A stretch of DNA of 64,000 nucleotides from Hemicordylus capensis. Its lineage: Eukaryota; Chordata; Lepidosauria; Squamata; Cordylidae. The stretch is from positions 57,250,001 through 57,314,000 of the forward strand of contig NC_069662.1 in the NCBI RefSeq assembly GCF_027244095.1, in the 5' to 3' direction. Each line of letters begins with the position of its first letter. The stretch's first letter is position 1. The notes under the pieces are model-generated. The model did no database searches and was not told the origin of the DNA. It was given only the letters and a program-made list of their open reading frames with translations. A program made the translations under genes and the position numbers. This document shows positions 1 through 11,900 of this stretch, in pieces.

Positions 1-184
1 GGAGTTGGGCACTCTAGTTGTTCAATTCTGCATGTACTCAGGCAGCATGCAGCCCAAGCACTCACACAGCCCCTGCGCTGGGGTTAAGGGAGCACTTGCA
101 CCCTTAACCCTGGCTAAAGGCTGGGGTTAAAAGTCGGGTAAGGCTAGGGGGGAATGCCAGGCTCAGGAGCAATCCCAACACTGC

Positions 185-240
185 ACATGAGCAGCCTAGC
201 CCAGGCTGGGCCGTCCTAGCCTGGGCTAGGCTGCTCATGT
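185..240. repeat. Perfect 23-bp inverted repeat (hairpin)
   Basis: Positions 185-207 are the exact reverse complement of 218-240, with a 10-nt loop (208-217). The arms begin ACATGAGCAGCC and the hairpin is GC-rich. A perfect stem of this length suggests a young fold-back element or the core of a small DNA transposon. No target duplication was identified. Confidence 0.85.
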
Positions 241-270
241 GAATAACCTTAAGAGTGTACAAAGAAGCCC

Positions 271-420
271 TCTAGAGCAGGAATTCTCAACGTCAGGTCC
301 CCAGATGTTACGGGACTTCAGCTCTCATAATCCCCAGCCCCAGTGGCCTTTGGTTGGGGATTATGGGAGTTGAAGTCCAATAACATCTGGGGACCCAACG
401 TTGAGAATCTCTGCTCTAGA
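271..420. repeat. 150-bp fold-back element (MITE-like), copy 1
   Basis: The ends are TCTAGAGCAG and CTGCTCTAGA. The arms pair over about 65-70 bp around a short centre near 345. Each arm contains a GGGATTATGGGAGTTG-like block, so the two blocks face each other. The same inner block recurs in the fold-backs at 4430, 7983 and 25959, though their outer arms differ. It is probably a non-autonomous DNA transposon. Confidence 0.8.
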
Positions 421-552
421 GCAGTGTTCTTCACTGCAAGACCCAGGAGCCAGTCGCAGCTCCCATCAACTCAAAATGCGGCTTCCTGGCTAATAGTATA
501 TTAGCCGTGTGTGAAGCTTTGGCCAAAGCCAAATACTCTGCACAGCACACAA

Positions 553-573
553 TACACACACACACACACACAC
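553..573. repeat. (CA)n microsatellite
   Basis: An uninterrupted CA dinucleotide run of about ten units lies in PIP4K2B intron 1. Confidence 0.9.
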
Positions 574-1334
574 CCATCTGCCCCGGCACCACACAGAGGT
601 ATCTGTTCCAACAATGTTCTGCTGGTGCGTGCCAGAGAGGTTCTTTTAAGGGAAATTGAGCCCTCTCGAGCCCTAGCCATCTTAGAAGGGGTACACAGAG
701 CACTGGGAAGAGCAGTCCTTCCCAGCACTTTCCCCATAGAGCTCAGTGGAGACTACACTTGGGGACTACACTTCTCATTGCTCCGTGCATGCTTTCCAAG
801 ATGGTGCCGGGGCTCAAGAGGGCTCAGTTCTCTTAAAAGAACCCCACTGGCGATGGGCAGGGCACAGCACTGTACGGAGATCAGCACAGTAGGAAATGGC
901 TCTTGCACTGAAGGTTTCGTTTTCTAGCCAAAGTGGCCCCTCTTGAAAAACAGTGAAGACTACTGCTCTAGGGGCTCATACCCACATTCACTTAACACGG
1001 AGTTTTTACCTCTTCACACATTTTAACAACCCTCTCCATACACTATCAGATCATTTTGAAGGATAGATTACTCTTTCATTTTTTCATGCTTTGACATAGA
1101 AAGGACTTTTCCAAGTCCATGTTAGCAACAGAACCTGTAGAGATTGGTTATTCAGAGTTTATTTAGCCAGAAATGTGATTTTACACATTTGCCATAAGAA
1201 AAGGGATCATTCAGCACAGGGTGTACGTCTTCAAATGAGGATGGGTGGGTGCTATATTCTTTGTCTTTTGCCATATGTGCAAATGAAGGAGGTGGAAGTA
1301 GGGAGATGTCTATATTTGTGCATCTCTTGCTCAC

Positions 1335-1511
1335 CGTGTGGTTGACTCCCCACATGAGGACGCTCAGGAGCGGCTCTGAGGCTCGGAAAAGCTTCACTTT
1401 CTGGCAGACGAAATGCTTCTTCTTTGTCTTGGTCTTGGAAGCATTGAGTGCCGTGCCAAGGGCTGCGCCAACGCTCCCTGCTGCTGTGCCCCCAGTACAG
1501 TTCGAGGCCAT
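1335..1511 (-). CDS. PIP4K2B: PIP4K2B, first coding exon (partial gene)
   Basis: This exon encodes the N-terminus of phosphatidylinositol 5-phosphate 4-kinase type 2 beta, which phosphorylates PI5P to PI(4,5)P2. The 59 codons run MASNCTGG..., then [19 protein letters not shown] and [10 protein letters not shown], which matches the vertebrate PIP4K2 N-terminus. A GTGAGC donor follows at 1334. The start at 1511 was chosen because it fits the human N-terminus (MSSNCT...); an in-frame ATG at 1589 would add unconserved residues. The kinase core lies off the left edge. The segment between the start and SKTKTKKK is rich in Ala and Gly and longer than in human. PIP4K2A or PIP4K2C are less likely because CWC25 is the neighbour, as it is for human PIP4K2B. 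Confidence 0.9.
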
Positions 1512-1639
1512 GGCAGCAAGAGGGCCCTCTGTATGTCCGGCTTGGGGAAAATTCTTTCTCCTAGCAGCTGGGCCTTTGCATGGTATCACCTGTGCAATCC
1601 TCTCCCACTCAAGCCACCATGCTCACCAAAAATAAGTCC

Positions 1640-2250
1640 AAATTTCCGTCTCTCCAGGACTCACCTGGAGTAGTCCCACAAGGCCACCCACTTCTTAATG
1701 CTGTTGCTCAATACGATATAGCCCCTGTTGTAGCTCAAAATGGCACCACTTGCTCCACATGCTGGTATAGCCTAGCACGCCCCGAACAGCACCATTAGAC
1801 CGAGTGCTCTCATCCACTCAGGTGTCAGCTAAGGTTTATACCTCCTCAGCATCCAAAGTGGTATCCACTACACACTTCCCCACTGTTGAACGCAGTGGCA
1901 TCACCAGTAATAGGGTCCTCACTAATACCACATGGATTCTACCTCACCCACCCACAATAGGTCACCAACAGAGTCGCTGGTACCTCCTCAACTACCCCTA
2001 TCGCCCCTCCAGTGATACTACCTAGCCCCTCCCTCCTACACGTATGATGGTAACGCTCTAATCTGACCGGGGGTACTAGTGACACCCCCCCAAAACCCCC
2101 ACTAATGGTACCATCCACACTCCACCCGTCGCTAGTTGATGGCACCTCCTATCCTTCCCACCTCCTCAGCAGTATCACCTGAATATCAACACCCCTCATT
2201 CAAAACGGTACCACCCACATACGCACGCACACCCCTTCCCCTCCGTACAG
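1640..2250. repeat. Degenerate minisatellite-like tract upstream of PIP4K2B
   Basis: On the minus strand this tract repeats variants of GGTGGTACCACTG...GAGG with irregular spacing; blocks such as GGTGATACTGCTGAGG, GGTACCAGCGACT and GGTGATGCCACTG recur. No unit is exact, so this is either an old decayed tandem array or biased composition. It would fall in the PIP4K2B 5' UTR or proximal promoter, depending on where transcription starts. Confidence 0.45.
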
Positions 2251-2254
2251 TCAG

Positions 2255-2575
2255 TGGTTCAGCTCAAACAACTAGGCACCGCATCATCCCCCCCTTCCTT
2301 TCGTAAATGGTTGGGTCCGAGCCGCACCCCCTGTCAGCTGCCAAGTAGTACCGTCTGCCTTACCCCCCGAACTGAACCTAACCTCACTCGTCCTTTATCG
2401 TCACCAGAGGATAGTTTCGTCCGCTGCCAATACGTCTCCCCGCCCCGCCTACCCCCCGCACTTCCCTCTCGGTGGTTTGCTCCACCGCGGAACGAGCTCC
2501 CAGCTCGGCTCTGCGCTAAGGAGGCGCCAAGATGGCGGCGATCAGAGGGAGGGGGCGGAGCGGGATGTACCATTT
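2255..2575 (-). promoter_or_regulatory. Probable PIP4K2B CpG promoter with a YY1 site
   Basis: This block is locally CpG- and GC-rich in otherwise AT-rich surroundings, about 0.8-1 kb upstream of the PIP4K2B start codon. It contains GCCAAGATGGCGGCGATC near 2526-2543, which fits the YY1 consensus AAGATGGCGGC on the plus strand. The promoter may be bidirectional. No TATA box is seen and the start site is not determined. Confidence 0.4.
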
Positions 2576-2968
2576 CTGCTTGAAGCTACTGTAAAAACCG
2601 TTAAGTTAGCAGACATATATTTAGCTTTTGTAAGCAAAAAGTCTAGTTCGGCTACTCTAGAAAAGAGAATGTAGCCATCGAAGCCCGATGTTATTCCCTC
2701 CACCACCACAATTTTTCTTTCAGTAATGGAACATCCCCTAAAAGAAAGTGACATAGCAGACAGGACCACACCTCTTGGTTTTACTGCCGTAGTAGCCAAT
2801 CAACAGCGAGGCACCTGGAATTATGAATGGGGGATTACGATAGTACGTCACACAGGCGGTCTGTTTTTTCAGACAGCGCCACTTCTGGTTGGAGTGAAAT
2901 TCAGCGCAAAAAAAAAAGTAGCAATTCTTTTAAAAGTGCGTCTAACCATGTGCAGACCACCTTTTAAA

Positions 2969-3212
2969 AAGGTGAAGTGTGCCATCAAGTCGATTTTGAC
3001 TCCTGGCGCCCACAGAGCCTTGTGGTTTTCTTTGGTAGAATACAGGAGGGGTTTACCATTGCCTCCTCCAGTGCAGTATGAGATGCTGCCTTTCAGTATC
3101 TTCCTGTATTGCTGCTGCAGGATATAGGTGTGGGAAACATACCAGTGGGGATTCAAACCGACAACCTTCTGCTTGTTAGTCGAGCATTTCCCAGCTGTGC
3201 CACTTAAGGTGA
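2969..3212 (-). repeat. Sauria-type SINE (tRNA head, Bov-B-like tail)
   Basis: Read on the minus strand, a tRNA-like head with AACAAGCAGAAGGTTG and a B-box GGTTTGAATCC leads into CAATGGTAAACCCCTCC. It ends in the Bov-B-like tail GCCAGGAGTCAAAATCGACT and GATGGCACACTTCACC. Similar copies lie at 26345, 28262 and 53770. The family is characteristic of squamates. Confidence 0.8.
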
Positions 3213-4429
3213 CAGAGCACCTTTTACTCATGGTTAAGTGATTTATTAGCTAAATCACCAAACATGCTAAATTTGGGTGAGCGTGAACTTCAGTATCACT
3301 TATTGCAGAACTCAAGTATTATCCTCCCTTTTGCTTCCACCCATGTAGGATGGAAAACAGAGAATCCTACCATACAATGAAGCCAGGAGTAAAGGGGTGA
3401 CCACATCTAAGTGCCAACAAACACTACCCTGATGTACATATCAAATTATACATGAAATTATTCTTTTTAAATGGGCTGCTGTTCACCGAGTCTTCGGCAC
3501 AGAAAGTAACAAACTGAGTTTATAGTGCAATAAGAAACAAAATATGTAGAGATATCCAATAATGCACATTTCAAATATGTGGTAGGAGGGGGATTTATCA
3601 CCCCATGCCTTTCACAGATCTAGAACAAACAAATAACACAGCTGGATCAGGATTACTGTCATCACAGTAAATCCCATGGCTGTTCCAATTATTAATAAAG
3701 ACTGATTTCAAAGATAACCACAAAGTTGTATTACTGGAATGCAATACACATATTGTAAAATTTCACAAGGTTGAAACATATTTCCCATTTCACAGAGGAG
3801 GCAAAACTGTATACGGGGCAAAGGGCTAGGAATCGCTGTCTCGTGTACTAAGTAAGCAAGATGGGAAAGGTAGTTGAAGGGAAGGAGAGGAGGGATCCTC
3901 TGCTGAACATCTGAAGAAATCAGAGGCAGGAAGTTAAGGAGAGAAGAGGCCCTGCAGGACTGAGAGACAAGAAGAGAACTATGGAGGCAGGGTGCCATAG
4001 CCCAAGGAGCAAATTGGGTAGGGAAAGCCCAAGTAGCAGAAGGAATCTAAATTTATCAATTTTGCTTGATGGGTAGAAGTTTGACCAAGCCCCTGCTCTC
4101 TTTCCCCTATAAGAGCTCTGACAGAACAGAAGTGGATGTGCCTTAAATTAAATACATCCAAACACTGTGAAAAGATTAGGCCTTCTTTTCTGTAGAGAAT
4201 ACCATCATGGTAATCATTCCCCACCCCATAGTTTAACATTTTAGATGAGAACAGCCATCTCTCCCTGATAAAAAAGGAATGTTATTACAATGAACAATGG
4301 CAAACAAGATATTAAAAACGACCCTCTGATATTTAAAAGAAAAATACTGGAAAACTTCAGTTTAAGAACTATCCTTACAAAGACATGATAATTCCCAATG
4401 GTATGAAGCAGAGCAGGGCAGGTCTGATA
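3213..4429. other. Intergenic stretch, nothing recognised
   Basis: AT-rich sequence between the PIP4K2B promoter side and the CWC25 3' end. No exon, RNA gene or clear repeat was recognised. Short open frames on the minus strand (3708-4239) resemble no known protein. Confidence 0.5.
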
Positions 4430-4573
4430 GCCCCTAGCAGTCCCTTTAACAGAGATTCCTAGATTCTGACTACAACTCCCAGAATCCCCAGCTGCAATGG
4501 GTTTTGCTTGGAGATTATGGGAGCTGTAGTCAACATCTGGGAGTTCCTGTTAGAGGGTACACTGCCCCCTAGG
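4430..4573. repeat. Fold-back element with ZNF143-like core, copy 2
   Basis: The outer ends are TAGCCCCTAG and CCCCCTAGGC. Inside, ACTACAACTCCCAGAATCCC faces GATTATGGGAGCTGTAGTC. This is the same internal pair as in the copy at 7983. Confidence 0.7.
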
Positions 4574-5901
4574 CTAAACTACCACCTCAGTTCCTTGTGT
4601 TAATGCTCTCACATTATGAAGAATTGTGGGATGGTGTCTGCAGGGGATCATACAGAGGCAGACATCTGCCATGCGTGGGGATTCCTCACTATAGCTCTCC
4701 TAGAGCTGTTTGAGAAAGTTTGGAGGTGGGAGTGGTGGATGTTCTTGAAGGCAGGCTGCTTTGAGAGACAGACTCAATCTCCTTTCTGACACCAAAACGG
4801 CCTGCTTCCAAAGCTAGCTGCCACTAAGGGGACTGGGAAATTTTACGATGCCTTTTTCCATCTGCTACACAGAGTTATCTCTGGCCTGTAATATAAACTG
4901 TTTAAGAAACCCCAATTTTTTTAAAAAAGTTAAGCAGTGGCTTAAAAGGGGGAAAAAATATTTTTAAAAGCCAGCCAATTATACAGTCCAACATTTAGCT
5001 ATCATCATGGAGCAATATACAAAAGACTGATGTACTAAAGTTCAGTTTAGTCAGGTGTGGCGCTTTGCCTGTTCTCCAGGAAAGTAAGCTTGTCCAGAAG
5101 CTGTTTTATGGGCAGAAGTGTGCTTCTCTGAGACAAAGACAAATAAAACAGACCTTCCTCTAGGAGAGGAACAGAGACTTGTTTAAAAGACACAAAGCTA
5201 CTAGAGTGAAGTCTGGGGGTTGTGGGAAACCTTAACAAAACAGAGAAGCACACATGAAGATCAACTAGAAGCCCAGCATCCTTCTCAGGGCCTTGCTACA
5301 GTTTTGACAAGTCTAAACTTCAAATAGGTTGATATCTTTAAAAACCTGAAAAAGAACAGAATTGTATCAGCCAATGAAACAAGTGTTTTTCAAAGCCCTG
5401 CTTTTTACAAAGATGTGTTTCATCAGGAATAAAAAAAAACTCCTCTTCTGACACCCTGCTCCACATCCTTCATGCCTACTCTGTGTGGATGTTTATAGGA
5501 GGTGGCTCCTCCATTGTCTAGTGCCTCGTTGCCTATATCTTCTAGCCCTAGCCTTTCTACACTGCTGCAAGAATCATGAAGCATCAAATTTCACTGCTGT
5601 GAAATTATTCAGCATCAAATAAAGGACAAGGCTGCTGACAAACAGCTTTAGAGAAGCACATCACACTCATAGACAGACTGGCCCGCATACTTTAACAATT
5701 GAGCTGAGGGAACTCCCTCATTAAGTTTAGGTGCAAGCCCCCTCATACAGGAAAGGGAAAGATGGCTGGGGCTCAGGTGGTTTCATTGATATCAGTCTGT
5801 ATATTCAAGCTCCTGCTGCCTTTGTCGTCATCAACTTGAGGGAAAAACTGCCCCCCAATATGCAAGTCCTCTGTGGGCCAGTGAAGGAGGACAAAACCAT
5901 C
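4574..5901 (-). other. Likely CWC25 3' UTR and downstream flank
   Basis: This lies directly 3' of the CWC25 stop codon on its strand. No clean AATAAA was found close to the stop; TATAAA at 5492-5497 (minus) is a weak candidate. No other gene was seen here. Confidence 0.4.
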
Positions 5902-8900
5902 TCATCTCTGCATGAAATTTTTTTCCAGGGCTGCTGCTGTCCTTTGGATAGAGTGAATGTTCCTCTTGACTCTGTCCTCAAGAGAGGAAGTGGAGGCGCT
6001 CTCCAGCTTCATGTGACTGCAGGAGAATCGAGAGAGAGAGAAATGTGTTATCAATAGGAAACAGTGTTCCCTCTAAGGTGTGTGTGTTTGTGTGCTCACA
6101 TGGTTTTTGATGTTCGCTCAGTTTATTTTCTATCCCTCTCAGGTAGAATCAGGAAGGCCCCTCTCTGAATGCAGGTGCGCACACACTGCCTTGATACTGC
6201 CACCCAGAACAAAACTCATTCTGCACACAGATGAAGAAAATTAGAGGGTCCACTGGTAGGAAAGGCACTCTTTTGGCCTAAGTAGATTTCTGTTTCCCAC
6301 CCTAAAGCAGCTAGAAGGGAAACTGCAGGGGAAATTGAGTTATGAGGAGAGGTAAACCTGGGAAGGATCTCAGTTTGCCTCCTACTGCTGCCCACACCCT
6401 CCATCAGAAGGAAAGGCACGAGGAATGCAGAACTGTACTGAAATTGCTGGCAGGATCCTATGCTTTGGCTCTAATTCATATGCTGAAAACCCAGTCTTCA
6501 TATGAATGTGAAGACAATACATGAAAAAAATTAAGCGGGAACCATGACAGAACTCAATACTTCTTGCGCACCTTGTCCATTTAATTTCCATATCACAGAG
6601 ATGTACATACTCTGACTTCAATAAGTGTTAATAGGAAGAAGAGAAGCAGCACATTTAGAACATTTTAACTATATCCCTGAACTGCTTAATATTTTTCTAA
6701 AAGCTAGAAAATATAAGATGACATTCCTGACATGTTTAATAATATAGCAAGCATACAACCCCAACTTTGGAATTGATTGTTTTTAAAGGGATGGAAAGGA
6801 GAGGGTGGCGGGAGCACAAAACTTACTGTATGAACTTCCCATCCCGACTGTCAAGTTTCTCCAGTGCTCGCTCTCGTTCCTCTTCTTTTCTGTGTTTGTT
6901 TACATTGTTTGCCCTTTCCTCTTCCCGCCACTTGGCATTCTCCATCATTTCTTGCCGTTTCCGCTCCAGCTCTTCTGCTGAAAGTTTTCTGCTTGCAGTG
7001 AATATATACAATTTCAATTACTTTGTAAAATTCCAGCACGAGTGCTTTGGAACCACAACAGAGTGAGTGTTGTACCTAGGCTCAAACCAAATCCCTACTT
7101 ATGGCATCAACTCACTGGGGAGCTCTGAGCAAGTCTCTTTCAGCTACTGTAAATGGGAACGACAGAGATTGTTGAGCAGTGCTTTTGAAAACATAATACT
7201 CCAATTAACAGTTTCTGGGTTTAATTTGAGCTAAGACTCACCCTGAAATGTAATAAGTCATAAAGAGCAGCTCTGATTAAATGCAGAATGCCAGCATATT
7301 TTAGGACTTTATAGGTCAGATGAGCACCTTCAACATGCCCCCCCACCCCCCAATTAATAGAAAGCCAGTGCAGAGGCTGAAGCTGTGATGTTAGTGTGCT
7401 CTTGGGAGATTTAACTCAAACTAGGATTCTTCTGATTTTATCCAAGATTTGTGGAGTACACATTGGACCATCTGCATGCCCTTTCCCAACAGATTTAGCA
7501 CTGGACTGGGCAGCGAAGGAGGAAAACGACTTTGAGTGTTTTGAGAGGCAACATCTGTAACTGGTAAAAACCAAAAATCTGTTCACTTTAAAAGAAAAAT
7601 AAGCAAATGTTAATCTTGATGTTTTTACTGTCTGGGAAAAAATGGTCTTGAGAAATTATGGGGGGTGTCTGCAATCAAAACAGGGAAGCCGAGGTACATT
7701 TTGAATGCCTTTGTCTGGTGTTTCCATTCCATTTTCAAGCTTTCTGCATGGGTGGTGCATCTTCCCCAAACCCTCCTCCCCCTTATGACACAGCCCACCT
7801 AGTACCTACTGGTACTGTACCCACCTAGAGTACCCCGAAGTCTGTTTTCTTCTGTAGCCTTCTTTCTTGGGGGAAGGACTCCTGCATCCAGTTTTTGCTT
7901 TCCGTTCTTTGTGGTTGTGCCTGCAATACAGGAAGAATGTTGTTCCCAGCAGGGAAATAACCCCTCAGCCCAAATGAGTCTTGGGCCCAGTGTTCCCTTT
8001 AATAGAGATTCCCAGATGTTGTTGACTACAACTCCCAGAATCCCCAGCTGCAATGGCTTTTGCTTGGGGATTCTGGGAGTTGTAGTCAACACCTGGAAAT
8101 CCCTGTGAGAGGGAACACTGCTTGGGCCTATTCTATTTGGTTGCCTTCTCCTTCTCCCCTATTTTGTATTACAGCTTCAATGTGTACTTGCAGGAAGATG
8201 AACTCTGCTTTATGCTAACATCTGACTACATGCAGATGACAGCAAAGTGCGACTAGAAAGTCTGGATTTTGTAGCAGTCACAACCCCAAAAAGGAAAAAA
8301 GTAGTGACTGCCCTGCCTTTACTTACTGTTTATGTCTAGGAGGTGACCTTGACCTCCTACGATTGTTCAACTCCACCTCAGATGAGCTCCTCTTGCCAGA
8401 GTGCCTCTGGGGCGATAGGCACCGGTTCTCTGACCTAGAACTCTGTTGGGCCTTGTGGGAAAGTGTCCTTTCATGGCCAGCATCATCTCGAATCTACAGT
8501 TGGAGAAAAGAGACAAATGTGATTGATGAGAATGCTAGAAGTTGATGTTGTCCAAGACAAAGTACAAGGAATGAATGGATAGCATCCAGACCAATCTTGC
8601 GCTAGTATAAATGTTCTTGTGCTAGCAAATGGATGTAGCATGTGGTTATGTGAAGGAATGCATCTCTTTTCCAGACTAGTACTTGTGCTAGCACAGCATG
8701 TTCCAGTTGTTGCACAGCCTCTTGCACAAGGTACATACTGCAGCTACTGTACCTTGCCTATAAACATCAGAGCAGCTGAAGAAAGCGGAAGCTGAAATAT
8801 TTTGCCCATTATCAGCCCACTTTCACTAAGGAAGGTAAGCTTATGAGATCACCCAGCAGAGAGAGGGAGACAGAGAGACAGAGAGACAGACAATCAACTT

Positions 8901-11900
8901 CGCAATGCCTGGACCAGACAGACAGACAGACAGACTATCAACTTCGCAATGCCTGGACCAAATAGGATATTCAAGATGGCAGACGCGGAAATGTTTAAGG
9001 CACAAGTGGGCTAACTTGTGGATTGCCTAACTGATTTGAACCAAATTTGCTACAGGTGTAGTGAGTGACACATGGGGACACCTCAACAGTGTAGTTTGTG
9101 ATGTCATCTACCCCAATTCAAGATGGCGGACGTGTGAACATTTAAGGCTGAAGTGGGCTAACTTGTGAAGATGGTGATTCTCAATTAAGATTATAGTGAA
9201 AGGAAAGTAGGCAGATTAGTTCTTACCAGAACAACTTTTATTTCTGTTTAATCAACAATAAATATTTTTTATTATTCTTTTTTTGTTAACAGCATGGCTG
9301 GGGTTGATTTAGTCCATCAACTTCTGGAGAGCCTCAAGTTGGCCAACCCTGTACTAGCAGTAGCACCACTTTGCAGAGCACTACAACAGCAAAAGATTCC
9401 TCTGCAAGCGTCGCTATGGATGCCACCCAATATATCATATGGCTCTCTCGTTTATGGTCAGACATCTGACTTTTCATGCAGGCATCCGCAAAAGCCAACT
9501 GTTGGGTCAGCAGCAGTAGCCATGGCAGTGACAGGAGTCTTAACCCCTTTGTTTCTGCTCACTGTAAATGGTACCCATGGATAAAATGTAGACAGATGTA
9601 CATACCTGCAAACCATATCCTGGTATTTTGGGATGAAAAGGCTCTGAGGAAGAATTATTCATTTTCTCCTGTGACCTAAAGCACGCAAACAAGCAAATAA
9701 GTCAAGCCCCATCAAAGTCCCTAGGCTGATGGATCAGTAGTAGAAAGATAGCAAACGAGTGAGAGCTTGGAGGCAGGAGGCTGTAGGACAGGATATATCT
9801 AGGGACCTGATGAGAAGCATGAGGGCAGAGATGTACAAGTGTGTGTGGTTCTATTAGGGCATACAAATGAAACAATGCTGTCCGGACAGGGAAGTTTTTA
9901 GAAGGCTTAGACAACTGGACAGCTGAGCCTCATTTTAGCAGTTATAACAAAAATATCAAAGAGTCACTGTTGCTCCATGGAGAGGATGACTTAGATCTGG
10001 GTTCAAGTCCTGCCTCTACCACAGACTCCCTGTACGGTTGTGGATAAGTCACTCTCTCTCAGCCTCCATCTTTAAAATAGGAATGAAAGAGCCCTAACTC
10101 AAAAGGCAGGAAAAAAATGAAGACTGTAAACCACACTGAAAATTCAGAGTATGAAGAAAATTGTATTAGTCCTATAGTCTGCTTATATAAACCTACCTGG
10201 CTTTAGTTTGTTCATCTTCGCTGCTGCTAGGACTATGATGTCTGTGTTTTTTGTGCTTCTTTTTCTTCTCCTTCTTCTTCTTCTTCTTTTCCAAACTGCT
10301 TTGCAACTAGAACATAAAAAGAGACCAGTTTCACACCAATCACTATTGTTTAAAGCAATGTAAAACCCAGTTTATTTTTACATTTATATCCCGCTCTTCC
10401 TCCAAGGAGCTCAGAGATGTATTCTATGCCAAAGATTCACGGAGGGGGCAAAAACCCCTTTCTACAATACAGACAATAGTCTACCACTATCCTGCATTTG
10501 TTACATTTGGAATAACTACCTCCCCTTTGTTTCATACTTACTGCATTCCATATTCATGCATTGCCAACAATGAGAAAGACACCCCATCATCTTTAATCAC
10601 TCTGACTGTGAGCACAACAGGACAATTAAAAGATTTAAAGGCTATTTTGACCATTCAGTGAGGTAACATCTCTGGCAACTTTTAAAAAGGCAGTCCAGAC
10701 ACATTTGTTCACCCAGGCTTTTAAACAGATACTGTTTTAATAGTTTTTTAACATTGTTTTAAATTTTAAATTGTAATGTTCTAACTTTTTTAATTTTTGT
10801 ATTATTTTAATGTAAACTGCCCAGAGTTGTAAGTTTTGGGTGGTATACAAATATGTCAAATAAATAAATAACAAATTCCCATACATTACTCTCCCTCCCT
10901 CTAAACAGGAGGATATCAGGTTAGAGATAATGCCAAACTCCAGATTGCCTACACAGTTATTTCAACCTGCTGCCTTGGAATTCAGATTTTCCTCAACAAG
11001 AGAGGACATCTAAAATATTAATCCTTGTTGTATCCCCTGCTAGCTGAGCTAAGAGGCACCTTTTAAAAGTGGTGATTCTCTTTATTGTGCAGGGGAAGAG
11101 CAACTGGCCCTATCCATCCCCAGCACAGCATCCCTCCAGTGGCTGTTACTGGGATCTATCTTATGTTCCCTTTAGACTGTGAGCCCTTTGGGGACATGGA
11201 AGCATTTTATTTATTTATTTCTATGTAAATTGCTTTGGGAACCTTTGTTGAAGAGCAGTATATAAATATTTGTCATTGTAAGAATCTGATACTAATAATT
11301 CAGTTTCACAGTTCGCCTCTTAACCCTTTCGGAAGCATACAGCTTCCATACCAGTTCTTTGATCTTCTTCATTTTTACAGGGTTGTTCAGAACTTCACGT
11401 TTCTTCTCTTCCTCCCTCTTCCTAAATAAAAACAGAGAAGTAGATGTAAACACTATTAAACTGAAATTCCCATGTACAATGTATACCAAGAAAAGGTCTG
11501 CATTGTTATGCCACAGCTGCAATTAAATTTAACTACAGGGTCAGCATATGCACTAGATTTGTAGATTCAAAAACCCTGCAATTCTTCTTCAGAAAAAGCT
11601 CCGATACTCTGCCCCGAGACACCATAATGAATGTTGCACTATTGCTGTGTAGCACGAAAAGTCCTCAACTCTCTTGTATTTTATAAAACATCCCAAGCTA
11701 CCATTGGTTTCATAAAATCTACATATTTAATTCTCCTAGGTGTGCCTTAGAATATGCAGCCCGGCGCCCAGCTGATTAGCTGGACAGTAGAGGCGCCTGA
11801 TTGGCTGAGGCGCACCCAGGAGGAATGGTCGCTGTGGCGGCAGCAGGCACAGCCCAGCTGCGGAGGCCAGAGGCGGTGGCAGGCCTGGACGTGGAAGCAA

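Larger units (their letters stand above)
1..1334 (-). other. Part of PIP4K2B intron 1
   Basis: This stretch lies downstream, in transcript direction, of the splice donor that ends the first PIP4K2B coding exon. No further exon was seen. It holds a perfect hairpin, a 150-bp fold-back element and a CA microsatellite, each listed separately. Both strands have short open frames in 430-930, but they span the CA run and resemble no known protein, so I treat them as chance. Confidence 0.6.

Noticed and set aside
1939-2145. A 68-codon minus-strand open frame upstream of PIP4K2B
   Set aside because: It lies in the degenerate repeat tract and has no known homology.
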